A stretch of DNA of 64,000 bases, from assembly GCF_004570385.1 (NCBI RefSeq), contig NZ_SPQL01000005.1, forward strand, positions 62,001 to 126,000, given 5' to 3'. The notes below the pieces were generated by a model, which ran no database searches, had not been told where the DNA came from, and saw nothing but the letters and a program-made list of their open reading frames with translations. Source of the stretch: Blastococcus sp. CT_GayMR19 (GTDB taxonomy: Bacteria; Actinomycetota; Actinomycetes; Mycobacteriales; Geodermatophilaceae). The position numbers and the translations under genes were made by a program. Within the stretch, counting starts at the first letter, position 1. Each line of letters opens with the position of its first letter. Positions 7,733-16,119 of this stretch are shown here, in pieces.

Positions 7733-7795
7733 TCAGCCAGCGGTGACGGACACCGGATCCCGGTGACCGTAGTAAAAGCTGACCGTGGCGAGCAC
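7733..7795 (-). CDS. Putative Phe/Tyr leader peptide
   Basis: A 20-codon reading frame (GTG 7795 to TGA 7733) encoding VLATVSFYYGHRDPVSVTAG. Codons 7-9 are Phe-Tyr-Tyr, the end products of the pathway started by the downstream enzyme. The stop lies 16 bases before the 5' arm of a terminator with a T-run. This is the layout of ribosome-mediated attenuation as in pheA and trp leaders. No good Shine-Dalgarno is visible, so initiation may be leaderless or further upstream; the frame is open upstream. Confidence 0.6.
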   Translation of the reverse strand: MLATVSFYYGHRDPVSVTAG

Positions 7796-8107
7796 GTCGG
7801 CGAGTGTGCCACAGGCGTCCGGGACGGCGCCACCGCCTCGTGTCGTCGGCGAGCCCCGCCGAGATCCGGCTGACGGCGGTGTCCCGGGCGGTCGAGACCG
7901 CCGTGAGGCGGATATCGATGCGCCGCGAGCGGGGTCCGTGAGGCGGCTGGGACGGGCGTTTCCCGGTACTCAGGGGCGTCACCCGTCCGGCTTACAGTGA
8001 TGTGGTGAGTGCGCCGCAGGCTTCCGGTTCCCCAGCGGAGCTGCGTTCATGAACCCACCCAACGAGAACGCTCCGCAGGCGCTCCACGTTTCCGCGGGGG
8101 CCCCGTA
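7796..8107. other. Divergent intergenic region between chorismate mutase leader and pcrA
   Basis: About 310 bases with no recognised gene. It must contain the promoter for the leader transcript (minus strand) and that of pcrA. TACAGT at 7993-7998 fits a plus-strand -10 box, and a 19-codon upstream frame (8049-8108) ends on the pcrA start. Nothing else was recognised. Confidence 0.5.
7993..7998 (+). promoter_or_regulatory. pcrA: Candidate -10 box for pcrA
   Basis: TACAGT fits TANNNT and would give a 5' leader of about 105 bases before pcrA. No convincing -35 element is seen 16-18 bases upstream. Confidence 0.35.
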
Positions 8108-8108
8108 A
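8049..8108 (+). CDS. Short upstream reading frame overlapping the pcrA start
   Basis: ATG 8049 opens 19 codons (MNPPNENAPQALHVSAGAP) that end in a TAA overlapping the pcrA ATG as TAATG. A weak GCGGAG lies upstream. The overlap would allow translational coupling, but the frame could be chance. Confidence 0.3.
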   Translation: MNPPNENAPQALHVSAGAP

Positions 8109-10420
8109 TGAGCGTCCAGCACGCCCCGCCCGGTGCCCAGAACGCACTCCCGGGGACGGAGGCCCTCCAGCGGTCCGCGCCGGGTTCCGCGGGGCGCGAG
8201 CTCGACCGGATGCTCGCCGGACTGAACGGCCCGCAGCGCCAGGCCGTCGTCCACGAGGGCGGGCCGCTGCTCATCGTGGCGGGCGCCGGATCGGGCAAGA
8301 CGCGGGTGCTGACCCACCGGATCTCCTACCTCCTCGGCGCCCGGCACACCCAGCCCGGGGAGATCCTGGCCATCACGTTCACCAACAAGGCCGCCGGCGA
8401 GATGAAGGAGCGGGTCGCGGCGCTGGTCGGGCCGCGGGCCCGGGCCATCTGGGTCTCGACGTTCCATTCGATGTGCGTCCGGATCCTGCGCGCGGAGGCG
8501 GCCAAGCTGGGCCTGAAGTCGTCGTTCACCATCTACGACCAGGGCGACTCGGTCCGGCTGATGACGATGGTGGCCCGCGACCTCGACCTCGACGCCAAGC
8601 GCTACCCCGGCCGGTCGCTCGCCGCTCAGGTGTCGAACCTCAAGAACGAGCTGGTCGACGAGGAGGGCTACGTCCCGCAGACGGCGCCGGAGAAGGTGCT
8701 GGCGGAGGCCTACAAGCTCTACCAGCAGCGGCTGCGCCAGGCGCACGCCATGGACTTCGACGACCTGATCATGAACACCGTGCACCTGCTGCAGGCGTTC
8801 CCCGACGTCGCCGAGCACTACCGCCGCCGCTTCCGGCACGTCCTCGTGGACGAGTACCAGGACACCAACCACGCCCAGTACATGCTGGTCCGCGAGCTGG
8901 TGGGGCCCGAGAACGGGTCGGTCCCGCAGGCCGAGCTGTGCGTCGTCGGCGACGCCGACCAGTCGATCTACGCCTTCCGCGGCGCGACGATCCGCAACAT
9001 CGACGAGTTCGAGCGCGACTACCCGCACGCGACCACGATCGTGCTGGAGCAGAACTACCGCTCCACCCAGCGGATCCTCCGGGCGGCCAACACCGTCATC
9101 GCGAAGAACACCGGCCGCCGTCCGAAGAGCCTCTGGACCGACGCGGGTGACGGTGACCTCATCGAGGGCTACGTCGCCGACAACGAGCACGACGAGGCCG
9201 CCTGGGTCGCCGAGCAGATCGACGCCCTCGTCGACGAGGGCGTCGCCCAGCCGAAGGACATCGCGGTCTTCTACCGCACGAACAACGCCTCCCGTGTCTT
9301 CGAGGAGGTGTTCATCCGGGTCGGCATGCCCTACAAGGTCGTCGGCGGGGTGCGCTTCTACGAGCGCAAGGAGGTCCGCGACGCACTGGCCTACCTGAAG
9401 GTCGTCGCCAACCCGACCGACATCGTGAGCCTGCGCCGGGTCATCAACACCCCGAAGCGCGGCATCGGGGAGCGGGCCGAGGCCTGCATCGAGAACTTCG
9501 CCGACCGCGAGCGGATCCCGTTCGCCTCGGCGCTGCGCCGCTGCTCCGAGGTCGGCGAGCTGGCCACCCGCTCGCTGAAGAACATCCAGGAGTTCGTCGC
9601 GCTGCTCGAGGAGTTCGAGCAGCTGGTCGAGACCGGGTCGGGCCCGGCCGCGCTGCTGGAGAGCATCCTCGACCGCACCGGCTACCTGACCGAGCTGCAG
9701 GCCAGCACCGACCCGCAGGACGAGGGCCGGGTCGACAACCTCAACGAGCTCGTCTCGGTGGCCGCCGAGTTCGAGGCTGCCAGCCCCGGTGGGACCGTCA
9801 CCGACTTCCTCGAGCAGGTGTCGCTGGTGGCCGACGCCGACCAGATCCCCGTCACCGGCGACGACGCGGGCGTCGTCACGATGATGACGCTGCACACGGC
9901 CAAGGGCCTGGAGTTCCCCGTCGTCTTCCTCACCGCTCTCGAGGACGGCGTCTTCCCGCACCTGCGCGCGCTCGGCGACCCACGGGAACTGGAGGAGGAG
10001 CGCCGGCTCGCGTACGTCGGCATCACCCGCGCGCAGAAGCGGCTCTTCCTCTCCCGCGCGCAGGTGCGCACGAGCTGGGGGCAGCCCGCCTACAACCCGC
10101 CGTCCCGCTTCCTCGACGAGCTGCCCGCCGACACCGTCCACTGGGCGCGGCTGGAGCCGGCTCCGGCGTCCATGGGGTACTCGTCGGCGCAGTCGCGGGT
10201 GGCAGCGACCGGGCTGTCGACCGGCGGCTTGCGCGGCGGTGCCGGCAACCGGGCCGTCATCTCCGTCGACGTCGGCGACCGGGTCAGCCACGACGCGTTC
10301 GGGCTGGGGACCGTGGTGGAGGTGACCGGGGCCGGCGACAAGGCCCAGGCCACCGTCGACTTCGGCTCCGGCGGCACCAAGCGCCTCGTCCTCCGCTACG
10401 CCCCGCTGGTCAAGCTGTAG
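8108..10420 (+). CDS. pcrA: ATP-dependent DNA helicase PcrA/UvrD
   Basis: A 770-residue superfamily 1A helicase, normal length for actinobacterial PcrA/UvrD1, acting in nucleotide excision repair and clearing of replication blocks. Motifs in order: Walker A GAGSGKT (59-65), motif II DEYQDTN (about 248), motif III GDADQSIYAFRGA (about 285), motif V TAKGLEFPVVFLTALEDG and motif VI RRLAYVGITRAQK. The C-terminal about 60 residues resemble the tail that contacts RNA polymerase in PcrA homologues. ATG 8108 gives the family-like N-terminus with the Q-motif (LNGPQRQAV at 39-47). It is convergent with the M23 peptidase gene. Confidence 0.97.
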   Translation: MSVQHAPPGAQNALPGTEALQRSAPGSAGRELDRMLAGLNGPQRQAVVHEGGPLLIVAGAGSGKTRVLTHRISYLLGARHTQPGEILAITFTNKAAGEMKERVAALVGPRARAIWVSTFHSMCVRILRAEAAKLGLKSSFTIYDQGDSVRLMTMVARDLDLDAKRYPGRSLAAQVSNLKNELVDEEGYVPQTAPEKVLAEAYKLYQQRLRQAHAMDFDDLIMNTVHLLQAFPDVAEHYRRRFRHVLVDEYQDTNHAQYMLVRELVGPENGSVPQAELCVVGDADQSIYAFRGATIRNIDEFERDYPHATTIVLEQNYRSTQRILRAANTVIAKNTGRRPKSLWTDAGDGDLIEGYVADNEHDEAAWVAEQIDALVDEGVAQPKDIAVFYRTNNASRVFEEVFIRVGMPYKVVGGVRFYERKEVRDALAYLKVVANPTDIVSLRRVINTPKRGIGERAEACIENFADRERIPFASALRRCSEVGELATRSLKNIQEFVALLEEFEQLVETGSGPAALLESILDRTGYLTELQASTDPQDEGRVDNLNELVSVAAEFEAASPGGTVTDFLEQVSLVADADQIPVTGDDAGVVTMMTLHTAKGLEFPVVFLTALEDGVFPHLRALGDPRELEEERRLAYVGITRAQKRLFLSRAQVRTSWGQPAYNPPSRFLDELPADTVHWARLEPAPASMGYSSAQSRVAATGLSTGGLRGGAGNRAVISVDVGDRVSHDAFGLGTVVEVTGAGDKAQATVDFGSGGTKRLVLRYAPLVKL

Positions 10421-10456
10421 AAGCTACGTTCGCGCGGGATTGCTCGCGTTGTTCGT

Positions 10457-10485
10457 GCATTGCGGCCGCTGCAGCGTCGGCAATG
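10457..10485. repeat. Palindromic intergenic element with CTGCAG centre, copy 1
   Basis: A 29-base imperfect palindrome starting GCATTGCG, centred on GCTGCAGC and ending GGCAATG, between convergent pcrA and the M23 gene. A copy of the same length and centre lies at 58873-58901. A half-copy of its right arm (CCGCAATGCCGG) follows at 10499-10510. It probably acts as a bidirectional terminator. Confidence 0.65.
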
Positions 10486-10518
10486 GTGGAGGAGCACCCG
10501 CAATGCCGGAGGGCGACG

Positions 10519-11400
10519 TCAGATGTGGACGCCGCGCTCGGCGAGCCATGCCTCCGGGTCGAGGGGGCGGCCGTCGATGTCGCCGCGGTGGATCTCGTAG
10601 TGCAGGTGCGGTCCGGTCGAGTAGCCCTCGTTGCCGACCTTCGCGATCTGGTCGCCGGCGTGCACGATCTGACCGGCCTCGACGTCGTAGTAGCGCATGT
10701 GCCCGTAGACGTGGACGTTCCCGTCGGCGTCCTGGATGTAGACCGCGTTGCCGAACCCGGAGGCGCGCCCGGCTTCGAGGACCACGCCGTCGGCCGCGGA
10801 GAGGATCGGCGTCCCCAGCGGCGCGGCGAGGTCCAGGCCGTAGTGCATCTGCCCCCACCGCATGCAGTAGCAGGTCGTCAGCCGGCCCTGCGTGGGCAGC
10901 ACTGTCTTCGGCGCCCGGGCGGCCCGCGACGCGGCCAGTTCGCCCAGGCGGGCCTGGGCCTCGGCCTCGGTGATGCTGCGGCGGACGCCGGCGTCGTCGA
11001 TCCCGCCGTTGAGGCTCGAGCCGGCCCCCAGGCCGTACTCGGAGGCGTCGCCGGACACCACGACGGGGGAGCCGAACAGGCTCGGCAGGCCGGCGAGCAC
11101 CGCACCGGCGACGAGGGCCGCGAACCACATCGGGGCGCGTCGGCCGGGAGGGTGGGGAAGGCGCCGTCCGGAACGGACCGGGGAGGCGGAGGAGCCGGAC
11201 GCGGCGGAGTCGGAGGAGGCGGAGTCGGACGCGGCGGAGTCGGAAGAGCCGGAGGAGCCGGAGCGCAAGCGCGGGAGGGGGAAGGAGCGGCGGCCGGTCC
11301 GAGCCGCCGGCTCGGGGGCGGCGTCGACGTCGGCGGGCGATGCGGGATCGCGCTCGGCCCCGGGCCGCTCGAGGACCTGGGGTGCACTGCTGCGAGACAC
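10519..11400 (-). CDS. M23-family peptidase, membrane anchored
   Basis: A 293-residue LytM-type zinc peptidase that probably cleaves peptidoglycan cross-bridges. A cytoplasmic N-terminus rich in Ser/Ala/Asp repeats (about 48-75) is followed by one transmembrane helix (about 91-110) and the extracellular M23 domain (about 175-290). Zinc ligands His186 and Asp190 (MHYGLDLAAP) and His267 (GPHLHYEIH), with catalytic His234 (YGHM), are all present, so it should be active. GTG 11400 has GGAAGG 7 bases upstream. The 217-base gap to the upstream lipase gene holds its promoter. Confidence 0.92.
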   Translation of the reverse strand: MSRSSAPQVLERPGAERDPASPADVDAAPEPAARTGRRSFPLPRLRSGSSGSSDSAASDSASSDSAASGSSASPVRSGRRLPHPPGRRAPMWFAALVAGAVLAGLPSLFGSPVVVSGDASEYGLGAGSSLNGGIDDAGVRRSITEAEAQARLGELAASRAARAPKTVLPTQGRLTTCYCMRWGQMHYGLDLAAPLGTPILSAADGVVLEAGRASGFGNAVYIQDADGNVHVYGHMRYYDVEAGQIVHAGDQIAKVGNEGYSTGPHLHYEIHRGDIDGRPLDPEAWLAERGVHI

Positions 11401-11617
11401 GACGCACCTTCCCGGACGAGCGCTTCCCCGCCGCGCGCCGGTAGGCGGGCCGCCGGGGGAGCGGCGATCGACGGCCGGTAGATACCAGCGCCGTGATCGA
11501 ACCGTAACGATGAGTCAGGGCGCGGCATAGCACCAAACAGCACGTGTCGCGATGTGTACAAGTCGTCACGGGCGGGACGGCGGAGCGACCGCGACCCTAT
11601 GGAGGGCGCAGTAACGG

Positions 11618-12505
11618 TCAGGCGACGGCGGTCGAGTGCCGGCCGGAGCCCCGCACCCCGGCAAGCGTCGCCGCGACCTCGTCGACGACGCCTCCATGGC
11701 GGGGCAGCGACATGTGCCCGATCCCGCGGAAGAGCAGGTTCCGGGCCTGGAGGTCTGGATGGTCGCACCGGCCGGAGTTCGTCGGCACCACGACCTGGTC
11801 GAGATCGCTGTAGATCGCGGTCATCCGCGTGCTGCAGCCGGCCGCCGGCTGCTCCAGCTCGCGAAGGACGGGAGACCCCGGCCGCAGCTGGCGGACCAGC
11901 GGGGTGGGGAGCACGTGGGCGAGGACCGAGCCCCGGTGCGGCGTCCCGAGCGTCACCAGCGACTCGACCCGCCGGTCCCCGCCCTGTCGCTGCACGTGGT
12001 ACCGGGCGATCAGACCGCCGAGGCTGTGGCCGACCACGTGCACGCGCTCGTGACCCGTCTGCTCGCAGATCTCCTCGATGCGGCGGCCCAGGTCGGCGGC
12101 CCCGCGGGCGACGTCGCTCAGCAGCGGGCTGTAGTTCCAGCTGCAGATCTGCGTGAACCCGCGCCGACGGAGGCCCCGCCGCATCACGGAGAACACCGAC
12201 CGGTTGTCCACCAGGCCGTGCACCAGCATCACCGGGATGCGGGCGGCCAGCGGATCGGCGGCGAAGAGGGCGCGGACGGCGGGGGGCAGCTCGCCCGGCC
12301 GGATGCGCGGATCGGGGCGGAGCTCCTCGGTCCCCGTGCCGAACGGGTACAGCAGCAGATGCGCGCCCACCCAGGCCAGCTCGGTGATGCCGCCGGTCAC
12401 CGTGGTGCGGGTGCAGAGGGCGCGCAGACCACCCCGTGGCGCTCCCTCGCCGACAGCGGCGATGTGCGACTCTGGGAGGGAGCCCGGGCCGGTGGATAGC
12501 CGCAT
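11618..12505 (-). CDS. Alpha/beta-hydrolase, triacylglycerol lipase/PGAP1-like
   Basis: A 295-residue esterase or lipase. The nucleophile elbow is GHSLGG with Ser161, the oxyanion stretch is PVMLVHGLVDN (about 91-101), and TPHRGS follows the nucleophile as in EstA/lipase class 2 relatives. A hydrophobic segment near residues 40-56 (ITELAWVGAHLLLYPFGTG) may be a membrane anchor. The conserved His near the C-terminus lies in GIGHMSLPRH. Substrate is unknown. It starts with ATG 12505 and is divergent from the membrane protein gene at 12695. Confidence 0.88.
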   Translation of the reverse strand: MRLSTGPGSLPESHIAAVGEGAPRGGLRALCTRTTVTGGITELAWVGAHLLLYPFGTGTEELRPDPRIRPGELPPAVRALFAADPLAARIPVMLVHGLVDNRSVFSVMRRGLRRRGFTQICSWNYSPLLSDVARGAADLGRRIEEICEQTGHERVHVVGHSLGGLIARYHVQRQGGDRRVESLVTLGTPHRGSVLAHVLPTPLVRQLRPGSPVLRELEQPAAGCSTRMTAIYSDLDQVVVPTNSGRCDHPDLQARNLLFRGIGHMSLPRHGGVVDEVAATLAGVRGSGRHSTAVA

Positions 12506-12694
12506 GGTCGTTCCTCCCCGTCGTCACCCGTTGGCGGAGGCCGGGTGGAACCGTCCCGCCGGCGGCGGGTGTACCACGCGATGTGCTCCGTTAACCGGAC
12601 GGTAATGCGTGTGTGTGGTGCCCGTCACATCGACGTGACCGGCGCCTGGCGGATCGACGCCGGTTCGTGACCGAACTCAGCCGAAGGGGGAACC

Positions 12695-13828
12695 GTGTCC
12701 CGCGACGCCCGCACCGGGCCCGCCCACGACCGCGCGGGCCGCGCCGAGGGGCGACGCTCGGGCGCCGCGTCCCGGAACAGCTCGGCCGGCGCCTCCCGCC
12801 CGCGCCCCAGAGTGGACCGGGGCCTGCCGTCCGCCCGTCGCCCGGGAGGATCCGCGACGTCGGCCACGCTCGCCGGCCCCCAGACCGACGGACTCGTGGT
12901 GGGCGCCGTCCCGCCGATCGCCCGGCTGGCCGGCGCGCTCCTGGTGCTGGCCGCCCTCGTCTCCGTCGCCGCGCTGTTCCCCACCTACCTCGTGGTGGCC
13001 GGCCGCCCGCTGTCGTCCGCGGCGGGGTTCGCCGGGGTGCTCGTGGCACTGGTCGTGCCGCTCGTGCACCTGCTGGTCGGGGGGTGGCTCGCCCGGGGCG
13101 CCGTCCCCAAGTTCGGCCTCGCCTACGCGGGCACCTCCGGGGCGCTCGCCGTGGGGCAGCTGCTCATCGAGATCTACCGGGGGCGCAGTTCGACCTCCCG
13201 CTCCGCCGTCGAGGTGCTGGCCGGCGAGCGGGTGCTGACCAGCAGCGTGGAGGTGGGCGCCGGCTGGGTCCTGGGCGTGGTGGCCCTCTCCCTCACCGTG
13301 CTCGCCGGCATCTGCGGTGCGGCCGCGTGGGGGCGGACCGTCATGGACGACGGCGGTCCGCTGGACGCGGTCCGCTCCGGCCTGGCGGGCGCGGCCGTGC
13401 TGCTGGGTGTGACGACCGTGCTGTGCCTGGCGCTGCCGGCCGCCGACGTCCCGGACCAGCTCGTCACCGACCCCACGACCGGCCTGCAGACCGTGGTCAC
13501 CCGCGAGGGGCCTCAGGCGCTGCTGGAGCGACCCGGGATGGCCCTGCTCGGCGGCCTGCTGCTGGCGGGCGCCGTCGTCCTCTGCTCGGTGATCGCTCCC
13601 TCGCTGCGACCCCGTCTCGCCTCGGTCGGCGGGCTCCTGGCCGTCACGGTCACGGTCCTCGCCGCGGCGCTGACGGGCCTGCGCGACGCCGTCTCCTCCG
13701 ACGATCTCGACTGGACGGTGCCGGGCGCCGGGCTGGTCCTCACCGGCCTCGGTTACGCCGTCCTGACCGTGCTCGCGTGGCGCCTGCGCCGCGGGCGGCC
13801 GGAACCGCCCCCGGACGCGCGGCTCTAA
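12695..13828 (+). CDS. Polytopic membrane protein, unknown function
   Basis: A 377-residue protein with a basic, Ser/Arg-rich cytoplasmic N-terminus (about 1-70) and roughly eight hydrophobic segments between about residues 75 and 365, ending in a basic tail. No family is recognised. The start is GTG 12695, with CGAAGGGGG just upstream. The 189-base upstream gap holds a short palindrome GTCAC-N6-GTGAC (12624-12639) that could be an operator. Its TAA stop forms the first bases of the -10 box of the following gene. Confidence 0.85.
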   Translation: MSRDARTGPAHDRAGRAEGRRSGAASRNSSAGASRPRPRVDRGLPSARRPGGSATSATLAGPQTDGLVVGAVPPIARLAGALLVLAALVSVAALFPTYLVVAGRPLSSAAGFAGVLVALVVPLVHLLVGGWLARGAVPKFGLAYAGTSGALAVGQLLIEIYRGRSSTSRSAVEVLAGERVLTSSVEVGAGWVLGVVALSLTVLAGICGAAAWGRTVMDDGGPLDAVRSGLAGAAVLLGVTTVLCLALPAADVPDQLVTDPTTGLQTVVTREGPQALLERPGMALLGGLLLAGAVVLCSVIAPSLRPRLASVGGLLAVTVTVLAAALTGLRDAVSSDDLDWTVPGAGLVLTGLGYAVLTVLAWRLRRGRPEPPPDARL

Positions 13829-13831
13829 GCT
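13826..13831 (+). promoter_or_regulatory. -10 box TAAGCT of the B12-binding gene, built on a stop codon
   Basis: TAAGCT followed by 7 bases and GTG 13839. The TAA is the stop codon of the preceding membrane protein gene. Confidence 0.5.
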
Positions 13832-13838
13832 GGCCGCC

Positions 13839-14249
13839 GTGGTGGACGAACGCATTCGGGTGGTCATCGGCAAGCCGGGCCTCGACGGGCACGACCGGGG
13901 TGCCAAGGTCGTCGCCCGCGCCCTTCGCGACGCCGGCATGGAGGTCGTCTACACCGGCCTGCACCAGACGCCGGAGCAGATCGTGGAGACCGTTGTCCAG
14001 GAGGACGCCGACGCGGTCGGCCTGTCCGTCCTCTCGGGCGCGCACATGACGCTGTTCAGCCGGCTCTCCGAGCTGCTCTCCGAACGGGGCATCGACGACG
14101 TGGTCGTCTTCGGCGGCGGGATCATCCCGGACGAGGACATCCCGGAGCTCCAGCGCCTGGGCGTCGCGAAGATCTTCACGCCGGGCGCGACGACGACGGA
14201 CATCGTCGACTGGGTCCGCGAGCACGTCGGGGCCCCCGCCGGCACCTGA
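13839..14249 (+). CDS. Cobalamin-binding domain protein (methylmalonyl-CoA mutase C-terminal type)
   Basis: A 136-residue stand-alone B12-binding domain with the base-off/His-on signature DGHDRG (Asp16, His18, Gly21), then SVLSGAHM and VFGGGIIP, which line the nucleotide tail in this fold. Such free domains serve as the small subunit of split acyl-CoA mutases or as a B12-dependent sensor. No large mutase subunit is encoded nearby, so the partner is elsewhere. The promoter box overlaps the upstream stop and the transcript appears leaderless. Confidence 0.92.
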   Translation: MVDERIRVVIGKPGLDGHDRGAKVVARALRDAGMEVVYTGLHQTPEQIVETVVQEDADAVGLSVLSGAHMTLFSRLSELLSERGIDDVVVFGGGIIPDEDIPELQRLGVAKIFTPGATTTDIVDWVREHVGAPAGT

Positions 14250-14386
14250 CCGCGGCGCCCGGGGACACCGTCAGTGGACAGGTGTCGCTAAAGGCGGCCT
14301 ATGGGACATCGGCGCGGTTGCCGGTCGAATGGGCATCCTGGGCCTAATCTGCGCGGCATGAGCGACAGCCAGTGGAGCGTGACCGC

Positions 14387-14947
14387 ATGTCGAAGCGGAC
14401 AGTGAGTGCCGCGGTCCTTGCGGTCGCGGCCGGCATTGGTCTCACTATTTGGCAATTCGACATTCAACCCGAGGGGGCAAGCGACCGAGGGGAAGCGCTT
14501 CTGATGGGCGATCAAATAATTGCGCGCATCGACGGGAAGACTGTGCGGGAGAAGGAGGTAATGTACGCCGTCGACACACCGCTCGACGTTGTCAGAGAGA
14601 AGGGTTGCGAAGACCAGGTCGCCCTCACGCACGACAAGTATCCGCTGACTGACAATATTCTCGCGCTGGAGGTCGATGGCGAACCCGTCTGCGTGCCGGA
14701 GCACGAAACCGTGGCCGTCGGCGACCTTCGGATAAAAGCCGAAGCGCTCATCGAGCACCGCGAAGCTCAAGGGGAGGCCTTAAGTTACCCGAATGGTGTG
14801 GCGATCGACTTTCGTCGGATCAGCTACTGGGTTGAGCCCAACTGGGTAGACAAGCTCCAGATCACATGTGGGGGTGTGCTCAGCGGGCTGGGTGCAGGGG
14901 TGTTGGGCACGTGGTTCTGGGAACGTCGTCGGCGACCAACCCCGTGA
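14387..14947 (+). CDS. Orphan membrane-associated protein, lower GC than neighbours
   Basis: A 186-residue protein of unknown function. A hydrophobic N-terminal helix (about 3-22) is followed by a soluble region with three cysteines (KGCEDQ, PVCVPE and ITCGGV) and a second hydrophobic segment near the C-terminus (about 163-178) ending in WFWERRRRPTP. It contains many AT-rich codons (for example ATTTGGCAATTC, CAAATAATT) unlike the surrounding genes, which suggests recent transfer. It lies beside an IS481 element. ATG 14387 is preceded by GTGGAG. No homologous family is recognised. Confidence 0.65.
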   Translation: MSKRTVSAAVLAVAAGIGLTIWQFDIQPEGASDRGEALLMGDQIIARIDGKTVREKEVMYAVDTPLDVVREKGCEDQVALTHDKYPLTDNILALEVDGEPVCVPEHETVAVGDLRIKAEALIEHREAQGEALSYPNGVAIDFRRISYWVEPNWVDKLQITCGGVLSGLGAGVLGTWFWERRRRPTP

Positions 14948-15016
14948 GCCGACGGCAGGCACGCGCAGTATCGACCTTGTCGGGCGTGTGGCTTGACGGC
15001 GCGAAACCAAGTGTCC

Positions 15017-15022
15017 CCTAGC
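15017..15022. repeat. Target-site duplication, left copy (CCTAGC)
   Basis: CCTAGC directly left of the IS element, identical to 16114-16119 on the right. It fits the NCTAGN target preference described for IS481-type elements. Confidence 0.85.
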
Positions 15023-16113
15023 TGTAGTGACCATGAGCGTTGTTGACGGCGCAGCGAGCTGATCCAAGGAAGAGACCTCCGGGCGAAGGTGTGGGTGCTG
15101 ACGCCACGCCCGAGTGCCCGGAGGTCCCGTGTCCCACGCTAATGCCCGTCTGACCATCTATGGCCGCGCCGAGTTGGTCCGCCGGGTCGTCGATCTCGGC
15201 CGGCCGGTCGCCCATGTCGTGATCGAGCTCAATGTCTCCAGGGCCACCGGCTACAAGTGGCTGGCCCGCTGGCGGGCCGAGGGACCGACCGGCCTTCTCG
15301 ACCGGCCCAGCCGAGCGCACCGGTTGCCGGGCAAGACGTCGGCCGCGCTCGAGGCCGAAGTGCTCGCGATGCGCAGCAGCCGCAAGCTGGGGCCGGCGCG
15401 GATCGGTCCGCTGCTCGGGCTGGCGCCCTCCACGGTGCACGCGGTGCTCCGCCGGCACGGCATGCACCGGCTGGCCTGGCTCGACCGGCCGACCGGGCAG
15501 CTGGTCCGACGCTATGAACGCGCCCGACCCGGCGAGCTGGTGCACGTCGACGTCAAGAAGCTCGGCGCCATCCGGCCCGGCGGCGGCTGGTGGGTTCACG
15601 GCCAGGGCTCCGCGGCGCAGATCCACGCGCGGACCGAGAACAGGGCCGGCCGCCGGGTCGGATACGACTACGTGCACTGCGCGATCGACGACCACACCCG
15701 GCTGGCCTACGCCGAGATCCACCCCGACGAGACCGCGGTCACCTGCGCCAACTTCCTCCGAGCCGCCGCCGCCTGGTTCACCGGTCAGGGGATCGGCCGG
15801 ATCGAACGGGTGATGACCGACAACGCCAAGGCGTACCGGACCTCTCATGCCTGGCGAGAGGCCCTGGCCGACATCGGCGCCGAGTCCCGGTTCACCCGCC
15901 CCTACCGGCCACAGACCAATGGCAAGGCCGAGCGGTTCAACCGCACCCTCGCCGATGAATGGGCCTACATCCGGCCATTCCACAGCTCGGACGAACGAGC
16001 GGCTGACTTGCCCGACTGGCTGCACACCTACAACCATCACCGCAGCCACACCGCGCTCGGCGGACAGCCCCCGATCAGCCGGATCGTCGTCAGCAACGCT
16101 GCTGGTCACAACA
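15023..16113 (+). mobile_element. Intact IS481-family insertion sequence, 1091 bp
   Basis: The ends are 23-base imperfect inverted repeats: left 15023-15045 begins TGTAGTGACCA and right 16091-16113 reads TGTTGTGACCA on the opposite strand, with 4 mismatches in 23. Exact 6-bp CCTAGC duplications flank them. It carries one transposase gene. Perfect duplications and an intact gene suggest recent insertion and possible activity. Confidence 0.92.
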
Positions 16114-16118
16114 CCTAG
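15129..16118 (+). CDS. IS481-family transposase
   Basis: A transposase of about 329 residues. An N-terminal helix-turn-helix (about 12-50, ELNVSRATGYKWLARW) precedes an rve/DDE core with Asp141 (VHVDVKKLG), Asp231 (MTDNAKAY) and Glu268 (NGKAERFNRTL), spaced as in DD35E enzymes. The start is GTG 15129 or the in-frame GTG 15114. The stop codon TAG (16116-16118) is not in the element: it lies in the right CCTAGC target duplication, so insertion at CTAG supplied the stop. Confidence 0.93.
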   Translation: MSHANARLTIYGRAELVRRVVDLGRPVAHVVIELNVSRATGYKWLARWRAEGPTGLLDRPSRAHRLPGKTSAALEAEVLAMRSSRKLGPARIGPLLGLAPSTVHAVLRRHGMHRLAWLDRPTGQLVRRYERARPGELVHVDVKKLGAIRPGGGWWVHGQGSAAQIHARTENRAGRRVGYDYVHCAIDDHTRLAYAEIHPDETAVTCANFLRAAAAWFTGQGIGRIERVMTDNAKAYRTSHAWREALADIGAESRFTRPYRPQTNGKAERFNRTLADEWAYIRPFHSSDERAADLPDWLHTYNHHRSHTALGGQPPISRIVVSNAAGHNT

Positions 16119-16119
16119 C
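16114..16119. repeat. Target-site duplication, right copy (CCTAGC)
   Basis: Identical to 15017-15022. It contains the TAG used as the transposase stop codon. Confidence 0.85.

Noticed and set aside
7979-10291. 770-codon open frame antisense to pcrA
   Set aside because: Shadow of the helicase gene; composition is repetitive Asp/Val/Leu/Arg.
11190-11275. GGAGGCGGAGTCGGA-type repeats, first taken for a tandem DNA repeat or CRISPR-like array
   Set aside because: They lie inside the M23 coding frame and encode a Ser/Ala/Asp-rich cytoplasmic linker.
11401-11617. Possible c-di-AMP (ydaO) riboswitch before the M23 peptidase gene
   Set aside because: Wall-hydrolase genes in actinobacteria often have this riboswitch, but the conserved core stretches were not found in the 217-base leader.
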